64,000 nucleotides of DNA from Arthrobacter sp. EM1 (GCF_029964055.1 NZ_CP124836.1:1426001-1490000), one strand, 5' to 3'. Shown: positions 26,015 to 35,677, counted from the first letter of the stretch. Notes: generated by a model not told the origin, from the letters alone. Made by a program: numbers and translations.

Positions 26015-26529
26015 GCGCTGAGAGTCTAGCTGTATCGATCCTCTGCCGCTGACCAGAGGCCAGTCTCACTTCACGATGAAATGACCGCGCCGTCGACGCT
26101 GGTTACCTCGCGCCGTACTTGATCCGTCCGCCAGCCCTACCGATGCAAGAAACGGTGCCCGCTAGCAGGTCGAGAAGCGCGCAGCCAGTCATGATTCCCG
26201 ACTGACTCCGGGTTCGCATTTGAGAGTAGTGCCTGGCTGAAACCAAGATTGGGCTGCGCCAGCATGTCCATGAACTCTAGTGGCATGTGTTTTCGCCATT
26301 TCCTGTTTGCGACGATCGTGGCTCGGACTGACTTCTTTCGGCGGAGTGAAGCGTGCCATATATAGATAGCTGGCGACCCCTCCTACCTCTGCACACCGTT
26401 GCCTGCGACCGAACTGCCCATCCGAAGTTGGTGACAGGGTGGCGTGGACCCGCGGATAGCTGTGGCTACGGTTTTCTGTCCGGGTTTCCACATCAGCTCG
26501 GGACAATCGGTTAAGCCCGCTCGGCCAGA
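26015..26529. other. 515-bp stretch without a supported gene
   Basis: Open frames here are short or antisense and have no recognisable domain. No clear hairpin terminator or IS end was found. Confidence 0.5.
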
Positions 26530-27777
26530 TCACTTGCTTTGGCCTGCATCGGCGTGCCCGCTCCAGAAACCTGCGCTGTGGTGATCGGCGGGGTGTTCCT
26601 CTGACCCGCTGGCGCGGTCGCGAAGGGACGCCATTCGCCGGCGCTGCGTGGCCACGATGAGCAGGGCGATGACGAGAGCTGCCGCTCCGGCCGTTCCAGC
26701 GATTACGGCCGGGGAGCTCCACGGGGTTGTCACCGCGTCGCCGGGTCGGGTCGCGGCGGATACCGGTGCCGAGGCCGGGGCGGGGGCCGAAGCCGCAACT
26801 GCAGCGGCGGTGGCGTAGCGGGCCACGGAACCGTTTCCCAAGCCGCTGCCCGGGGTCGTCACGATGATGGTCCCGTCCGGAGCTACCGCAAGGTGACCGG
26901 GGTTGCTCTCCGTTGGGATCGAGGGACCCGCTGTTCTGGTCCCCGGCGGTATTACGGACAGGGCGGGACGTAGGGCGCTGGCCACGTAGAGGGTCCCGTC
27001 CGGCCCGACGGCGGCCTCCGTGGGTCCGCCCGGGACATAGATGCGGTAGGCCACGGCGTCAGCGCCTGGTTTGATGACGGCGACGTGATTGGAACTGATG
27101 TTGGTGACATAGATCTTACCGTCCGGGCCGGCGGCGATCCCGTGGGGGTTCTCTGTCCTCCCGGGCGTGGAGCTGACCTGGATGGTCCGCGAGACGGTGT
27201 CCGCCCCGGCCGGGATCACCGAGACCGTCCCGCCGTACTGGTTCGTCACGAACGCGGTGCCGTCCTTCGTGACCGCCACTTCCACCGGGCCGGGCCCGAC
27301 CGTAACAATGCGGTCCACCGCCGATCCATTGGGTGCAATGACCGACACAGTGCCCTCGGCAGGGTTCGGAACGAAGACCGTCCCGTCGGGTCCGGCGGCA
27401 ATCAGATGGTTCCCATCCGACACCGGAATGCTCCGTACGACACCCGCCGCCCCGGCCGGTATGACACCCACTACTGCCTCACCCGAGGCACTGTCCTGCT
27501 GTGCCACGTACAACGTGCCGTCCGGGGCCAATGCGATCCCGGAGACATTGATGCCCGTACTGAGCGTGCGCGAAGGCTGGGACGCTCCCGGCGGTATCAC
27601 CCGAATCCCGCCGGCGCCGTAATCGCCCACGTACGCTGTGCCGTCACTGCCAACCACTACTCCGAGGGGTGTCCCGCCGACGTCGAGAATCTCCGCAGGA
27701 GCCCCCACGGCCGGTGCCGCCCCCAGGAAAAGGACCGCCGTCACCGCTGCGGCCGTCCTCAGACTTTGATGCTTCAC
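26530..27777 (-). CDS. secreted, C-terminally anchored beta-propeller protein
   Basis: 415 residues. Signal peptide (M-K-H-Q-S-L-R-T, a hydrophobic core, cleavage near A-V-G-A). Then about seven repeats of ~40 residues with the pattern G-x-D-G-T-x-Y-V and V-S-V-I-P-x-G-A (G-S-D-G-T-A-Y-V, A-P-D-G-T-L-Y-V, G-P-D-G-T-V-F-V, G-P-D-G-K-I-Y-V), a YncE/NHL-type propeller. An Ala/Pro-rich spacer, a transmembrane helix (AVIAGTAGAAALVIALLIVA) and a basic cytoplasmic tail follow. So it is displayed on the cell surface, perhaps for binding or sensing; no catalytic site is visible. Isolated gene. Confidence 0.8.
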   Translation of the reverse strand: MKHQSLRTAAAVTAVLFLGAAPAVGAPAEILDVGGTPLGVVVGSDGTAYVGDYGAGGIRVIPPGASQPSRTLSTGINVSGIALAPDGTLYVAQQDSASGEAVVGVIPAGAAGVVRSIPVSDGNHLIAAGPDGTVFVPNPAEGTVSVIAPNGSAVDRIVTVGPGPVEVAVTKDGTAFVTNQYGGTVSVIPAGADTVSRTIQVSSTPGRTENPHGIAAGPDGKIYVTNISSNHVAVIKPGADAVAYRIYVPGGPTEAAVGPDGTLYVASALRPALSVIPPGTRTAGPSIPTESNPGHLAVAPDGTIIVTTPGSGLGNGSVARYATAAAVAASAPAPASAPVSAATRPGDAVTTPWSSPAVIAGTAGAAALVIALLIVATQRRRMASLRDRASGSEEHPADHHSAGFWSGHADAGQSK

Positions 27778-28132
27778 GCTTTTCTACCCCCAATAGACGT
27801 GGCACCACACAGCTTCGCAATGTCATTGCATGGAGCTTAGTCCAGCCGCCGGCGACTTTCGGCCCTATGGAGTCCGGACAGCAAGTCCGTTGGTGTGCGG
27901 AAAGAGCGCCCGTTCAGGGCTTGTCTACCTGACACTGACCGGCGATCTCTAGGCGATCCATACCTGCCCGCCGTGTAGTCTGAGGTCTTCGATTTGGGGG
28001 ACACATGGCTCGAAAGCGCAACGCTGAATCTTTGCTTCTGCGATTTGATTGTGTGCCTGTAAACATTCGTAGGACATCCTGCAAACAGCGCCGCCAGCCC
28101 CGGTGTCTGGCGCAGTCCATGAGGGCCCTCAA
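27778..28132. other. 355-bp intergenic region
   Basis: Between the propeller gene start and the next plus-strand gene. It must hold the promoters of both but no strong consensus, repeat or small gene stands out. Confidence 0.4.
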
Positions 28133-28507
28133 ATGACGACTCGTCGGCGCGTAGGACGTCTTTCAATGCTCGCGCTCGGGCTGGTCTTGATCGCGTGGAT
28201 CGGATCGATGGTCTGCAGCGCCATCGATGAAGGGGCAGTTCCACCCGGCTCTGCATTCCAGATTATTCCGCAGCCCAGTGAAGCGGGGGAAATCTCCAAG
28301 CGCTGTGGGTCAGGAGGCTGTTGGCGGGAGATGGTTGTCAACATAAGAGAGCCGCAAACTGCACTGTCACTTGCTGCCGAGATGGGAGTTGTGTCAGAAC
28401 GTTGCGAGCCAATGAACCTATGGACGTTGCGTAAAACCTGCACCGGGATCTCTGATGACCGCACCGGGCTCAAGGTCTACCTTCGGTATTCAGTCCTAGG
28501 TTCCTAA
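28133..28507 (+). CDS. small exported or membrane-anchored protein
   Basis: 124 residues from ATG 28133 (M-T-T-R-R-R-V-G-R). A basic start and one hydrophobic helix (LSMLALGLVLIAWIGSMVC) give an N-terminal anchor or signal. The ~95-residue outer part has four Cys (K-R-C-G-S-G-G-C-W, S-E-R-C-E-P, K-T-C-T-G) that could form disulfides. Family not recognised. It begins a group of small envelope proteins running to 30523. Confidence 0.55.
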   Translation: MTTRRRVGRLSMLALGLVLIAWIGSMVCSAIDEGAVPPGSAFQIIPQPSEAGEISKRCGSGGCWREMVVNIREPQTALSLAAEMGVVSERCEPMNLWTLRKTCTGISDDRTGLKVYLRYSVLGS

Positions 28508-28627
28508 GACATGAGTCAGCTGCCTCATCGGCCCCCGCTGAACCCGTGGCCGCGGAAAACCCTCATCGGACGCCGAGCGGCGGCTCGGATAGTCAACGCT
28601 CAAGAATGCCAGGAGTGAAGCCGGAGA

Positions 28628-29275
28628 ATGACAGTCCAAGAAAACGGCACGTTGACCGCGGCACGTAACCGTGCGCGAAGCTCCATCTGGCTGGGAATCG
28701 CGTGGCTTCTGGTAGCGGCCTGTCTCGGGCTGATGTCCTGGACACTCCTCCAGCTTGATTCCGCGGACATCTATATTCTTCTCGCTCCGGACATTAACGC
28801 CATAACTTTGGGAACCGCCCTGGCCCTCCTGGCGATAGTCCCCGCCGTTGCTGGCGTGTATCTAGTGGTGCGAAGTGCAATTCACAGGATTCGACATCCC
28901 TGGATAGCTCGCCTCGTAAAGGCCTCCGGATGGGTGGCCGGCATCTGCATCGGTCTGGTGTTCTCATACTTGGCCTTGACGTTGTTTTTGCTCACCCCGG
29001 TGACCGCGTACACGCTGCACGCACCGACTGACGGAAGAAGCGTGCTGATCGTCAACAGGACAGTCCTCATAGCGGGCGGATTCACGATCTACGAGCCCCG
29101 AAACTGGCCCACTTATGTGAAAGTAGCGTCGCTGACTACCAATAACGCGCACGACCCATTCCGCGCCGGGACATACCGGGCGGTATGGAACGATGAGGGG
29201 CTGGACTTGGAGTTCGTAGGTGACTACATGAAACCGGATAGATACGAACACACATTCATTGAGCTCCGGCGGTAG
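28628..29275 (+). CDS. membrane protein with C-terminal extracytoplasmic domain (paralogue of 25421-26014)
   Basis: 215 residues from ATG 28628. Three helices (SIWLGIAWLLVAACLGLMSW, ALALLAIVPAVAGVYLVV, VAGICIGLVFSYLALTLFLL) and a ~90-residue outer domain with R-A-G-T-Y-R-A-V-W-N-D-E-G-L-D-L. Same architecture as the minus-strand gene at 25421. Function unknown. Confidence 0.6.
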   Translation: MTVQENGTLTAARNRARSSIWLGIAWLLVAACLGLMSWTLLQLDSADIYILLAPDINAITLGTALALLAIVPAVAGVYLVVRSAIHRIRHPWIARLVKASGWVAGICIGLVFSYLALTLFLLTPVTAYTLHAPTDGRSVLIVNRTVLIAGGFTIYEPRNWPTYVKVASLTTNNAHDPFRAGTYRAVWNDEGLDLEFVGDYMKPDRYEHTFIELRR

Positions 29276-29415
29276 CCATGCCGCCGCAGCGCTGGAACAT
29301 GCCATGCGAGGACCAAAGCAGACTGTTTTACAGCCCCTAGGTCCTTCCTCTCAATCATTCCATCTGAACCAAAAGGAACTGGCTTGTACGCTGAATTACC
29401 GACCCGGGCGCTCAC

Positions 29416-29847
29416 GTGAACCGCCGTGCAGTAACTATCGTCGTGGTGATGACGACAATGGTCGTTATCCTCCCTTCATGCGGTCGCGCACCTATTGAAG
29501 AGATCGGCCGTAACAGTATTCGCGAAAAGGCCACCAAGGCACTAGCAACCTACACACGGATACTGGAGGACACCGCTCCTGGTTCTTCCGAGCGAGTACG
29601 CCAGAAACTGGAAGAGGCCATGCCAGGTGTCTACGCAGTCGCAACGCCGCCTGGAGGCCGGCCCACCGCGGACATTTACTTGAGGGATCACGTGACCACG
29701 AGCGGTGGGTTTTGGGGGGAGCAGCGGACTGTCAACGCCTGCGTCAGATACGGCTTCGACCAACAGATGGCGACCATGGAATCGATAGACTGCCCGGCCA
29801 CGGGACCTCAGTCTGAGTACGCAGACGAGCACGTGGTGATTCCCTGA
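29416..29847 (+). CDS. small lipoprotein
   Basis: 143 residues from GTG 29416 (M-N-R-R-A-V-T-I). A lipoprotein signal with lipobox I-L-P-S-C-G gives cleavage before Cys22. The mature part is mostly helical at first (I-G-R-N-S-I-R-E-K-A-T-K-A-L-A-T-Y) and then mixed. No known domain recognised; likely anchored on the outer face of the membrane. Confidence 0.6.
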   Translation: MNRRAVTIVVVMTTMVVILPSCGRAPIEEIGRNSIREKATKALATYTRILEDTAPGSSERVRQKLEEAMPGVYAVATPPGGRPTADIYLRDHVTTSGGFWGEQRTVNACVRYGFDQQMATMESIDCPATGPQSEYADEHVVIP

Positions 29848-29917
29848 ACGGTAAGGAGCGCTGCTGCCGGTCAGTGGCCGGTGAGGGATCCGTCTGCGGA
29901 CGGCTCAGTGGAATATA

Positions 29918-29948
29918 TAGCGATGCGAAAAACGGCCATTTATCGCTA
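29918..29948. other. 7-bp inverted repeat
   Basis: TAGCGAT (29918-29924) and ATCGCTA (29942-29948), then AAAA. Downstream of the lipoprotein gene; a weak terminator or regulatory site is possible. Confidence 0.25.
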
Positions 29949-30055
29949 AAAAGCCTCACGGACGCCTACTCGTGCCGACGAGGTGGACGGTCCCCGCGAC
30001 GTGACTTGCCGTGAGTTGATTTGACGGCCGAACCGCTTCCGGCAACGATGGCGGG

Positions 30056-30523
30056 GTGAACGAAGGACACGACGTTTCGGATCTAACATTCCTCACGCTC
30101 ATGCCAGGTTCATACCGGGTAGGTGTGCTCATTCTCGGCGTACTTACCACGTCTGCGGTGGTGATCCCGCTGAGCGCTGAGATCCCGAGTGTGATGAGCC
30201 TGGTCCTCGCGATCTTGCTTGTAGCCTTATTCGCCGCCGCTTTTTTGATGCAAGCGGTCATGCGCCTCGGAACGAATGGGGTGCATATTCGGGTCGCGGG
30301 TGTGTTTAGGACGACCATCCACTATGACCAGATCACCGGGGCTGCCCCCGACCGGGTTACGGGAGTTCGCGAGGGTATGGGATTGCGCATACTGCCGAAC
30401 AAGACGACTGGCTACTTGGTAGGGGGTCCCTCCGTGCGAATCAACACCAGCGGCGGTACCGCCGTCCTGGTCTCATCAAAAACTCCGGCCGAGCTTTCAG
30501 AAGCTATTGGGCGTCGTACATAA
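30056..30523 (+). CDS. membrane protein with PH-like cytoplasmic domain
   Basis: 155 residues from GTG 30056 (M-N-E-G-H-D-V-S-D). Two helices (YRVGVLILGVLTTSAVVIPL and VMSLVLAILLVALFAAAFL) are followed by ~85 residues of beta-rich sequence (V-H-I-R-V-A-G-V-F-R-T-T-I-H-Y-D-Q-I, V-R-I-N-T-S-G-G-T-A-V-L-V-S-S), the layout of bacterial PH-domain/DUF membrane proteins. Function unknown. Confidence 0.55.
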   Translation: MNEGHDVSDLTFLTLMPGSYRVGVLILGVLTTSAVVIPLSAEIPSVMSLVLAILLVALFAAAFLMQAVMRLGTNGVHIRVAGVFRTTIHYDQITGAAPDRVTGVREGMGLRILPNKTTGYLVGGPSVRINTSGGTAVLVSSKTPAELSEAIGRRT

Positions 30524-30674
30524 CGACGACAGGGCTGAGGAATGCCGCCCAGAATCACGACCCGGGTGGAGGCATCCGCGCGCAGTAAAGACTCACGTCA
30601 GAGAGCAGACGTATGGCAAAAGGGCGCCCGCTGAGGGATCCTTGGGTTCTCGCGGTGATTGCAACACTTAGCGG

Positions 30675-31396
30675 ATGGGTGTTGTTATGGCGGGGTATTC
30701 AATTCATTTGAGGCCTGATCTCTTGCAGGTTTTTTGGGCCGGGATGCAGGCGGGTGATTTCATCACCGATGCCGTGGTTCCGATCAATACGAGCCGGCGT
30801 ACCGGGCGTAGGGTCTTGGCCGAGGCCGGTGGTGTCAGGCCCCGGCGGGGCCGTGATCTGAAGGGCCGTTGCCTGACCTTCGCCCAGCGCGAGGAGATCG
30901 CAATACTGCGCGCCCAGGGACAATCTCTGCGGCAGATCGGAGCCGTGGTCGGCAGAGCGGCCTCCACGGTTTCCAGGGAGTTGCGGCGCAACTCGGTGGC
31001 AGGAATGCCCTACCGGGGGACCTCAGCGCACGCACTGGCCTATGAGCGGGCCTCGCGTCCGAAACCAGCGAAACTGCACACGAACACCGTGCTGCGTGCG
31101 AAGGTGGAAGATGACCTGAAAAAGAAGTACTCACCCGAGCAGATCGCAGGACGACTCCGGGTTGGGTTCCCCGATGAGCCGGAGATGAGGGTGTCACCCG
31201 AGACGATCTACCAGTCCCTTTACCTCCAGTCCCGCGGGGCGCTGAAGCGCGATCTGACCGCGTGTCTACGCACCGGGCGGGCGGTCATGCAGCCCTGCAG
31301 GAAGGCCGGCCAGCGGAAGAACCGGATCCCCGGAATGATCAACATTTCCGAACGTCCCCCCGAAGTTCAGGACCGGGCCGTGCCCGGGCATTGGGA
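30675..31396 (+). pseudogene. IS30-B transposase, 5' part
   Basis: From ATG 30675 to P-G-H-W-E, interrupted in the Glu241 codon by IS110 copy 2, two codons before Asp243. Continues at 32856. Confidence 0.9.
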
Positions 31397-32618
31397 ATCT
31401 CAATGCTGTTGTCAAGCAGCCTGGACGCAAATGGTGGGGGCCGTCTCGCTCACGGTATTCGGTGTGGTCGCGGAGCATGGCCCAGATGACGTTGATGCGG
31501 CGTCGGGCGAGTGCGATGAGCGCCTGTTTGTGGGACTTTCCCTCGTCGCGTTTCCGGTCGTAGTAGGTTCTGGAGGCGGGGCTGTTTTTCAGGCTTGAGA
31601 GCGCGGCGAGGTAACAGGTTCGGAGGAGTCTGCGGTTGAAGCGGCGCGGCCGGTGCAAGTTTCCGCTGATCCGTCCCGAATCACGTGGGACCGGAGCCAG
31701 GCCGGCGACGCTGGCGAGCCGGTCTACAGAGTCGAATCCGTCCAGGTTGCCGCCGATGTTCGCGAGAAAGGTTGCGGCGAGTACAGGTCCGAATCCTGGC
31801 ATACTCAGCAAAACATCGGCGCTGTCGTGCTGCCCGAAGAGATCCGTGATCTGGGCATCAACATCGGCGATCTCTACATCGGTTGCGTGGATCTGCTCGG
31901 CCAGCCGGACCACGAGGGCCGAGCCCATGGACTGGGCTCGCAGGACGGTGGACTGGGCATTCGCGGCGGCTACGGCTTTTTCAGCCATCTTGGCGCTATT
32001 CCGACAGCCGCGTTTCCTGAGCCATCCGGCGAGTCGGGCCAGTCCCATCCGGCGGATACCCTCAGGGGTCTGGTAGCCGCTCAGAAGGGTCAGAGGAGCC
32101 TTCTTGGAGTAGTCGAAGGCCCGCTCGAGTGCGGGGAAGTATTCCAACAAGGTGGCCCGGAGCCGGTTGATCGCCCGGACACGGTCACAGACCAAATCGG
32201 TGCGGCGGGCAGTGAGCATCCGCAGGTCCACACTGATCTGGTCCGCACTGCGAACGGGTTGCAGGTCGGTGCGCATGCGTGCCTGATCCGCGATGATCCT
32301 GGCATCTTTCGCGTCGGTCTTTCCATCCCCACGATACGTCGCTGCGGCGTGATGCACGATCCGCCCAGGGATATAGAGCAGGTGCTGAGCGTGTGCTGCC
32401 AGCAGCTCTATCAGGAGCGCTGCGCCGCCGGCGTTTAGATCCGTAGCCCAGCAGATCTCACCACCGGCCGCGCTCTCCGCGACCGCGGCGATGAGCTCGA
32501 GCAGCGCGGTTTCGTCATTCTCAACCCGTCTCGACAGCAGCACCGTCCCGGACTGATCGATCACAACGCAATGATGGGCGCTCTTGCCCGAGTCGATTCC
32601 TGCCCACACGTCCGGCAT
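31266..32618 (-). CDS. IS110 transposase (copy 2), stop codon lost
   Basis: Same protein as at 14691-15863, but the TGA has become CGA (31446-31448). The frame therefore runs 60 codons further, across the element end into antisense IS30-B sequence, giving 450 residues instead of 390. All catalytic residues (Asp9, Asp102, Asp105, Ser315) are kept. Whether the C-terminal extension harms activity is unknown; the extra part follows the intact Ser domain. Confidence 0.85.
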   Translation of the reverse strand: MPDVWAGIDSGKSAHHCVVIDQSGTVLLSRRVENDETALLELIAAVAESAAGGEICWATDLNAGGAALLIELLAAHAQHLLYIPGRIVHHAAATYRGDGKTDAKDARIIADQARMRTDLQPVRSADQISVDLRMLTARRTDLVCDRVRAINRLRATLLEYFPALERAFDYSKKAPLTLLSGYQTPEGIRRMGLARLAGWLRKRGCRNSAKMAEKAVAAANAQSTVLRAQSMGSALVVRLAEQIHATDVEIADVDAQITDLFGQHDSADVLLSMPGFGPVLAATFLANIGGNLDGFDSVDRLASVAGLAPVPRDSGRISGNLHRPRRFNRRLLRTCYLAALSSLKNSPASRTYYDRKRDEGKSHKQALIALARRRINVIWAMLRDHTEYRERDGPHHLRPGCLTTALRFPMPGHGPVLNFGGTFGNVDHSGDPVLPLAGLPAGLHDRPPGA

Positions 32619-32858
32619 GTCTTTCGGTCCCTTCGATCAGCTCCAATTTGTTGGTCCCTGTCGATAACCACGCCGGCACGTCCTTACCCAACGATCAATG
32701 TCGTAAGTCTCAATCAGCGGTCGAGTCATCGGCGGGCAGCGGGCGGCCATTCCCAGTGAGCCGTCCAAGCGGCAGGGAGATCTGGGCCATACCCGCCACC
32801 CGAGGGTGATCCAAACACTACGACAGCTCCGAAATCACCCACAACAAAATCGTAAGGA
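31397..32858 (-). mobile_element. IS110 element copy 2, in IS30-B
   Basis: 1462 bp; junctions ...TTGGGA|ATCTCAATGC on the left and AATCGTAA|GGAGGGCGATC on the right, with GGA shared. Same orientation relative to the IS30 gene as copies 1 and 3. Confidence 0.95.
32681..32840 (-). ncRNA. predicted bridge RNA of IS110 (copy 2)
   Basis: Same leader as at 14469-14628, on the minus strand; the guide segments are unchanged. Confidence 0.8.
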
Positions 32859-33306
32859 GGGCGATCTCATCATCGGCAAAGGGAATCAGTCCGCGATTGG
32901 AACGCTGGTCGAGCGGACCACTAATTACACGATGCTCGTTCATCTTCCGGATGGCTATAAAGCAGAACAAATTCGTGACGCCCTGGCAGCGAAGATCAAG
33001 ACACTCCCCGAGTCGCTGCGGCATTCCCTGACCTGGGACCAAGGCATCGAGATGCAGGGCTGGAAAACCGTGAAGATCGACACCGGCCTCGACATCTACT
33101 TCTGCGACCCACACTCGCCCTGGCAGCGCGGCATCAACGAAAACACCAACGGCCTGCTGCGCCAATATTTCCCCAAGGGCACCGACCTGAGCATCCACAG
33201 CCCCGCAGACCTCGACTGGGTTGCCCAGGAACTCAACGACCGACCACGCAAAAGACTAGAGTTCAAGAAACCGATCGAACTGATCGAAAACCTCCTGTTG
33301 CAATGA
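32856..33306 (+). pseudogene. IS30-B transposase, 3' part
   Basis: G-D-L-I-I-G-K-G-N-Q to L-I-E-N-L-L-L-Q, TGA at 33304-33306. Differs from copy 1 by one residue (E-Q-I-R instead of E-Q-M-R). Confidence 0.9.
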
Positions 33307-33378
33307 CCGCCTGAATCCGCCGATCCTTTACCGGGCGTAGGTGGGACATCCTGGAACGGGTAGCGATAGTTTGAGGAC

Positions 33379-33903
33379 ATGAGTGTCTCCTTCCTGCAGG
33401 TACGCCCTCTCACTGACGCCGACGCTGCTGTTCTCGGCGCGTGGGCCGAGGACGAACTCTTCTGTCGACATGCAGGATGGACATCCAGCTCGCCGGCGAA
33501 GGTCTGCGACTTTTGGATCCGGCAAATCAAGGACCCGCCTACGGGGTTGCTTCGCTTGGCGGCCGAAAGCGTTGACCGTGAACTCCTGGGATACATGGAT
33601 CTCCATGGAACCGATCCGGAGAGCAGGGAGCTCGGTTTTCTCGTGGGGCCATCGCGCCGCTGGGGGCATGGGTTGGGACGTCGAATCGCCGAAGCCGGCC
33701 TTACCTACGGCTTCACAGAACTGTCACTCGAGCGAATCTGGGCAGAGGCTGTCGCCGCGAACGTCGCGTCAGTCCAGATTCTTCGTTCACTCGGGATGCG
33801 GGAAACGGGCCGTGGCGAGGCGGAGACCTTTCTAGAGACCAACAGCTACTACCTGCAGTTCGAGATTCTTCGTGATGCGTGGGAGCTCGGTGCGGACCGG
33901 TAA
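33379..33903 (+). CDS. GNAT-family N-acetyltransferase
   Basis: 174 residues from ATG 33379 (M-S-V-S-F-L-Q-V-R-P-L-T). RimJ/RimL-like GNAT fold: R-E-L-G-F-L-V-G-P then the acetyl-CoA loop R-R-W-G-H-G-L-G-R-R-I-A-E-A, then L-S-L-E-R-I-W-A-E-A and N-V-A-S-V-Q-I-L-R-S-L-G-M-R-E. Transfers acetyl from acetyl-CoA to an amine; substrate unknown. Complete, starting ~50 bases after IS30-B copy 3. Confidence 0.85.
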   Translation: MSVSFLQVRPLTDADAAVLGAWAEDELFCRHAGWTSSSPAKVCDFWIRQIKDPPTGLLRLAAESVDRELLGYMDLHGTDPESRELGFLVGPSRRWGHGLGRRIAEAGLTYGFTELSLERIWAEAVAANVASVQILRSLGMRETGRGEAETFLETNSYYLQFEILRDAWELGADR

Positions 33904-33994
33904 GGGATCGTCTATCGGACGCTGCTGGTGTCCGCGGGGGGAACGCCCGTCAGTCGACCCTGCGGATACGACGGTCAGCAGGTGCCGACGCTAC

Positions 33995-34597
33995 CTACGC
34001 TTCTTCAGCGCGAACGGCAGTGTCGTGCCAGTCCTGGTCCGCGTCGGCGAGGTGCGGGTACACGTGCAGCATCTCCACCGGGATGACCTCCCACGAATCG
34101 CGGTCCCACTCGCGGTACATGTCCTCGACCCTGGCGCGGTACTCCGGCGAGTCGTACGGAGACCCACCGGTGCGCCCCTCTGCAGCACGTTCATCCTCAC
34201 CGGACCGAACGAGCTCGTTTCGCTGCTCGTCGCTCAGCGTCCGGAGCGCCCCATGGCTAGCGAGCCAGTCCACCACCTCCTGCATCTGAGCCTTCATGGG
34301 ACCGCGGCCCTTTGTGTCGTCCGTGAGCGAAGCGTGTATCCGCCAGGGCTGGATGAGCCACGGGGCGACGAACGTGAGGTCGCCGCGGGCGTTCACGTGC
34401 CGGGCCCAGCCGCCAGCGTGCACGATCTCGCGCAGGAGGTACGCCTCGCATTCTGCGAACGCGTGACGTTGACCCCGCTTGGACGGCGGGTACGGCACCG
34501 CGGCGCGGCCCGGGTCCGTCGGGTAGGGGACTGGCTTCGCATTGAACTCGTGCCACCATTGGCGCAGACGGCCACCATTTGTCGTTCCCTTGCTCAT
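33995..34597 (-). CDS. hypothetical protein, Trp-rich, cytoplasmic
   Basis: 200 residues from ATG 34597 (M-S-K-G-T-T-N-G-G-R-L-R-Q-W-W-H-E-F). No signal or transmembrane segment. Contains H-A-F-A-E-C-E-A-Y-L-L-R-E-I-V-H-A-G-G-W and a charged C-terminal half with Y-R-E-W-D-R-D-S-W-E-V. Codon positions are strongly GC-biased, as in real genes of this strain. I do not recognise the family. Confidence 0.6.
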   Translation of the reverse strand: MSKGTTNGGRLRQWWHEFNAKPVPYPTDPGRAAVPYPPSKRGQRHAFAECEAYLLREIVHAGGWARHVNARGDLTFVAPWLIQPWRIHASLTDDTKGRGPMKAQMQEVVDWLASHGALRTLSDEQRNELVRSGEDERAAEGRTGGSPYDSPEYRARVEDMYREWDRDSWEVIPVEMLHVYPHLADADQDWHDTAVRAEEA

Positions 34598-34708
34598 TCG
34601 TTCCCCCCTCTGCCCACTGTACTGACGTCGATACCGAGATCACCGGCTCCCGATCCGCGTCCGCCACTTACCACCGCCGCGCGACGTCAGGGACAGGTCC
34701 CAGTAGCC

Positions 34709-35015
34709 GATCGGCGGATTCAGGCGGTCATTGCAACAGGAGGTTTTCGATCAGTTTGATCGGTTTCTTGAACTCTAGTCTTTTGCGCGGTCGGTCGTTG
34801 AGTTCCTGGGCAACCCAGTCGAGGTCTGCGGGGCTGTGGATGCTCAGGTCGGTGCCCTTGGGGAAATATTGGCGCAGCAGGCCGTTGGTGTTTTCGTTGA
34901 TGCCGCGCTGCCAGGGCGAGTGTGGGTCGCAGAAGTAGATGTCGAGGCCGGTGTCGATCTTCGCGGTTTTCCAGTCCTGCATCTCGATGCCTTGGTCCCA
35001 GGTCAGGGAATGCCG
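34709..35015 (-). mobile_element. IS30-B remnant (right-end fragment)
   Basis: About 307 bp matching the right end of IS30-B from GATC (34709) to TGCCG (35015), where similarity stops abruptly. Encodes the last ~95 transposase residues (to 34728, TGA) including S-P-W-Q-R-G-I-N-E. No left end is present. Confidence 0.85.
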
Positions 35016-35063
35016 AAATGATGGAATGCAGGCGCTGACGGAGCTGCGGTACGTGTAAAAAGA

Positions 35064-35094
35064 AAGCCCTTCCCGGCTGACCCGGGAAGGGCTT
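35064..35094. terminator. rho-independent terminator
   Basis: 13-bp perfect stem (35064-35076 and 35082-35094), loop CTGAC, followed by TTTG on the plus strand and preceded by an A-rich run, so it can act in both directions. It lies past the end of the minus-strand gene at 35161. Confidence 0.85.
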
Positions 35095-35160
35095 TTGTTC
35101 TGAACTGGAACCCGCAGCCGTTACTCGGGTCTCTGGCGGTCTTTGGGTGAAGTCTTCCGG

Positions 35161-35571
35161 CTATCCATACGGGTTGTTGTAGGTCGAGAGCTGGTACAGG
35201 ACGAACGCTACGAGGGCAACGACTATCAGCTGCAGGGCAGACATGAGGACGATGATGGTTGTGGTCCAGAGACTATCGAACCGGTACCTGCGCCGTGTCG
35301 TCAGCCAGACGCCCAGGTAGATCAACGAGATCAGGAGCATGAACGGAAGCACGTATTGGATAAATATTACGATGATGTAACCGGGGTAGTTACCCGACGC
35401 TGTGCCCGCCAACAGGCAGAGCGGGGGCAGCAGGTAGGAGAGCAGGAGCGCGAGCCTCAACCACTGGATTAACCGGGGCGGCCGCGGCTTCTCTTCCTGG
35501 ATCAGTGTCGCCTGAGGGACAGGAGGCGCAGTGACACCGCCTGGTTCGGGTAGGTTCTCCTGGATTGGCAT
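35161..35571 (-). CDS. small membrane protein, proline-rich N-terminus
   Basis: 136 residues from ATG 35571 (M-P-I-Q-E-N-L-P-E-P-G-G); frame is open further upstream but that part is shadowed by the opposite ORF. After a Pro-rich ~35 residues come three or four helices (RLALLLSYLLPPLCLLAG, GYIIVIFIQYVLPFMLLISL, and TTTIIVLMSALQLIVVALVA). Ends Y-N-N-P-Y-G. Family not recognised. Followed by a strong terminator. Confidence 0.55.
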   Translation of the reverse strand: MPIQENLPEPGGVTAPPVPQATLIQEEKPRPPRLIQWLRLALLLSYLLPPLCLLAGTASGNYPGYIIVIFIQYVLPFMLLISLIYLGVWLTTRRRYRFDSLWTTTIIVLMSALQLIVVALVAFVLYQLSTYNNPYG

Positions 35572-35677
35572 AGTGCCTACTTTCAGGTCGTGGAGTTGGG
35601 CCTGCTGCCAGCGGGATATGGAGCCGGCAGGAACATCTTTCCGCTGAGCGATAAGTGCACCGCCCGGTTCGACAATA

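Larger units (their letters stand above)
30636..33326 (+). mobile_element. IS30-B copy 3, interrupted by IS110
   Basis: 2691 bp, exactly 1229 + 1462. Ends GGATC (30636) and GATCC (33326). Flanks CGCCCGCTGAGG and TTTACCGGGCG would form a palindrome around GATCC if the element were removed. Confidence 0.95.
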
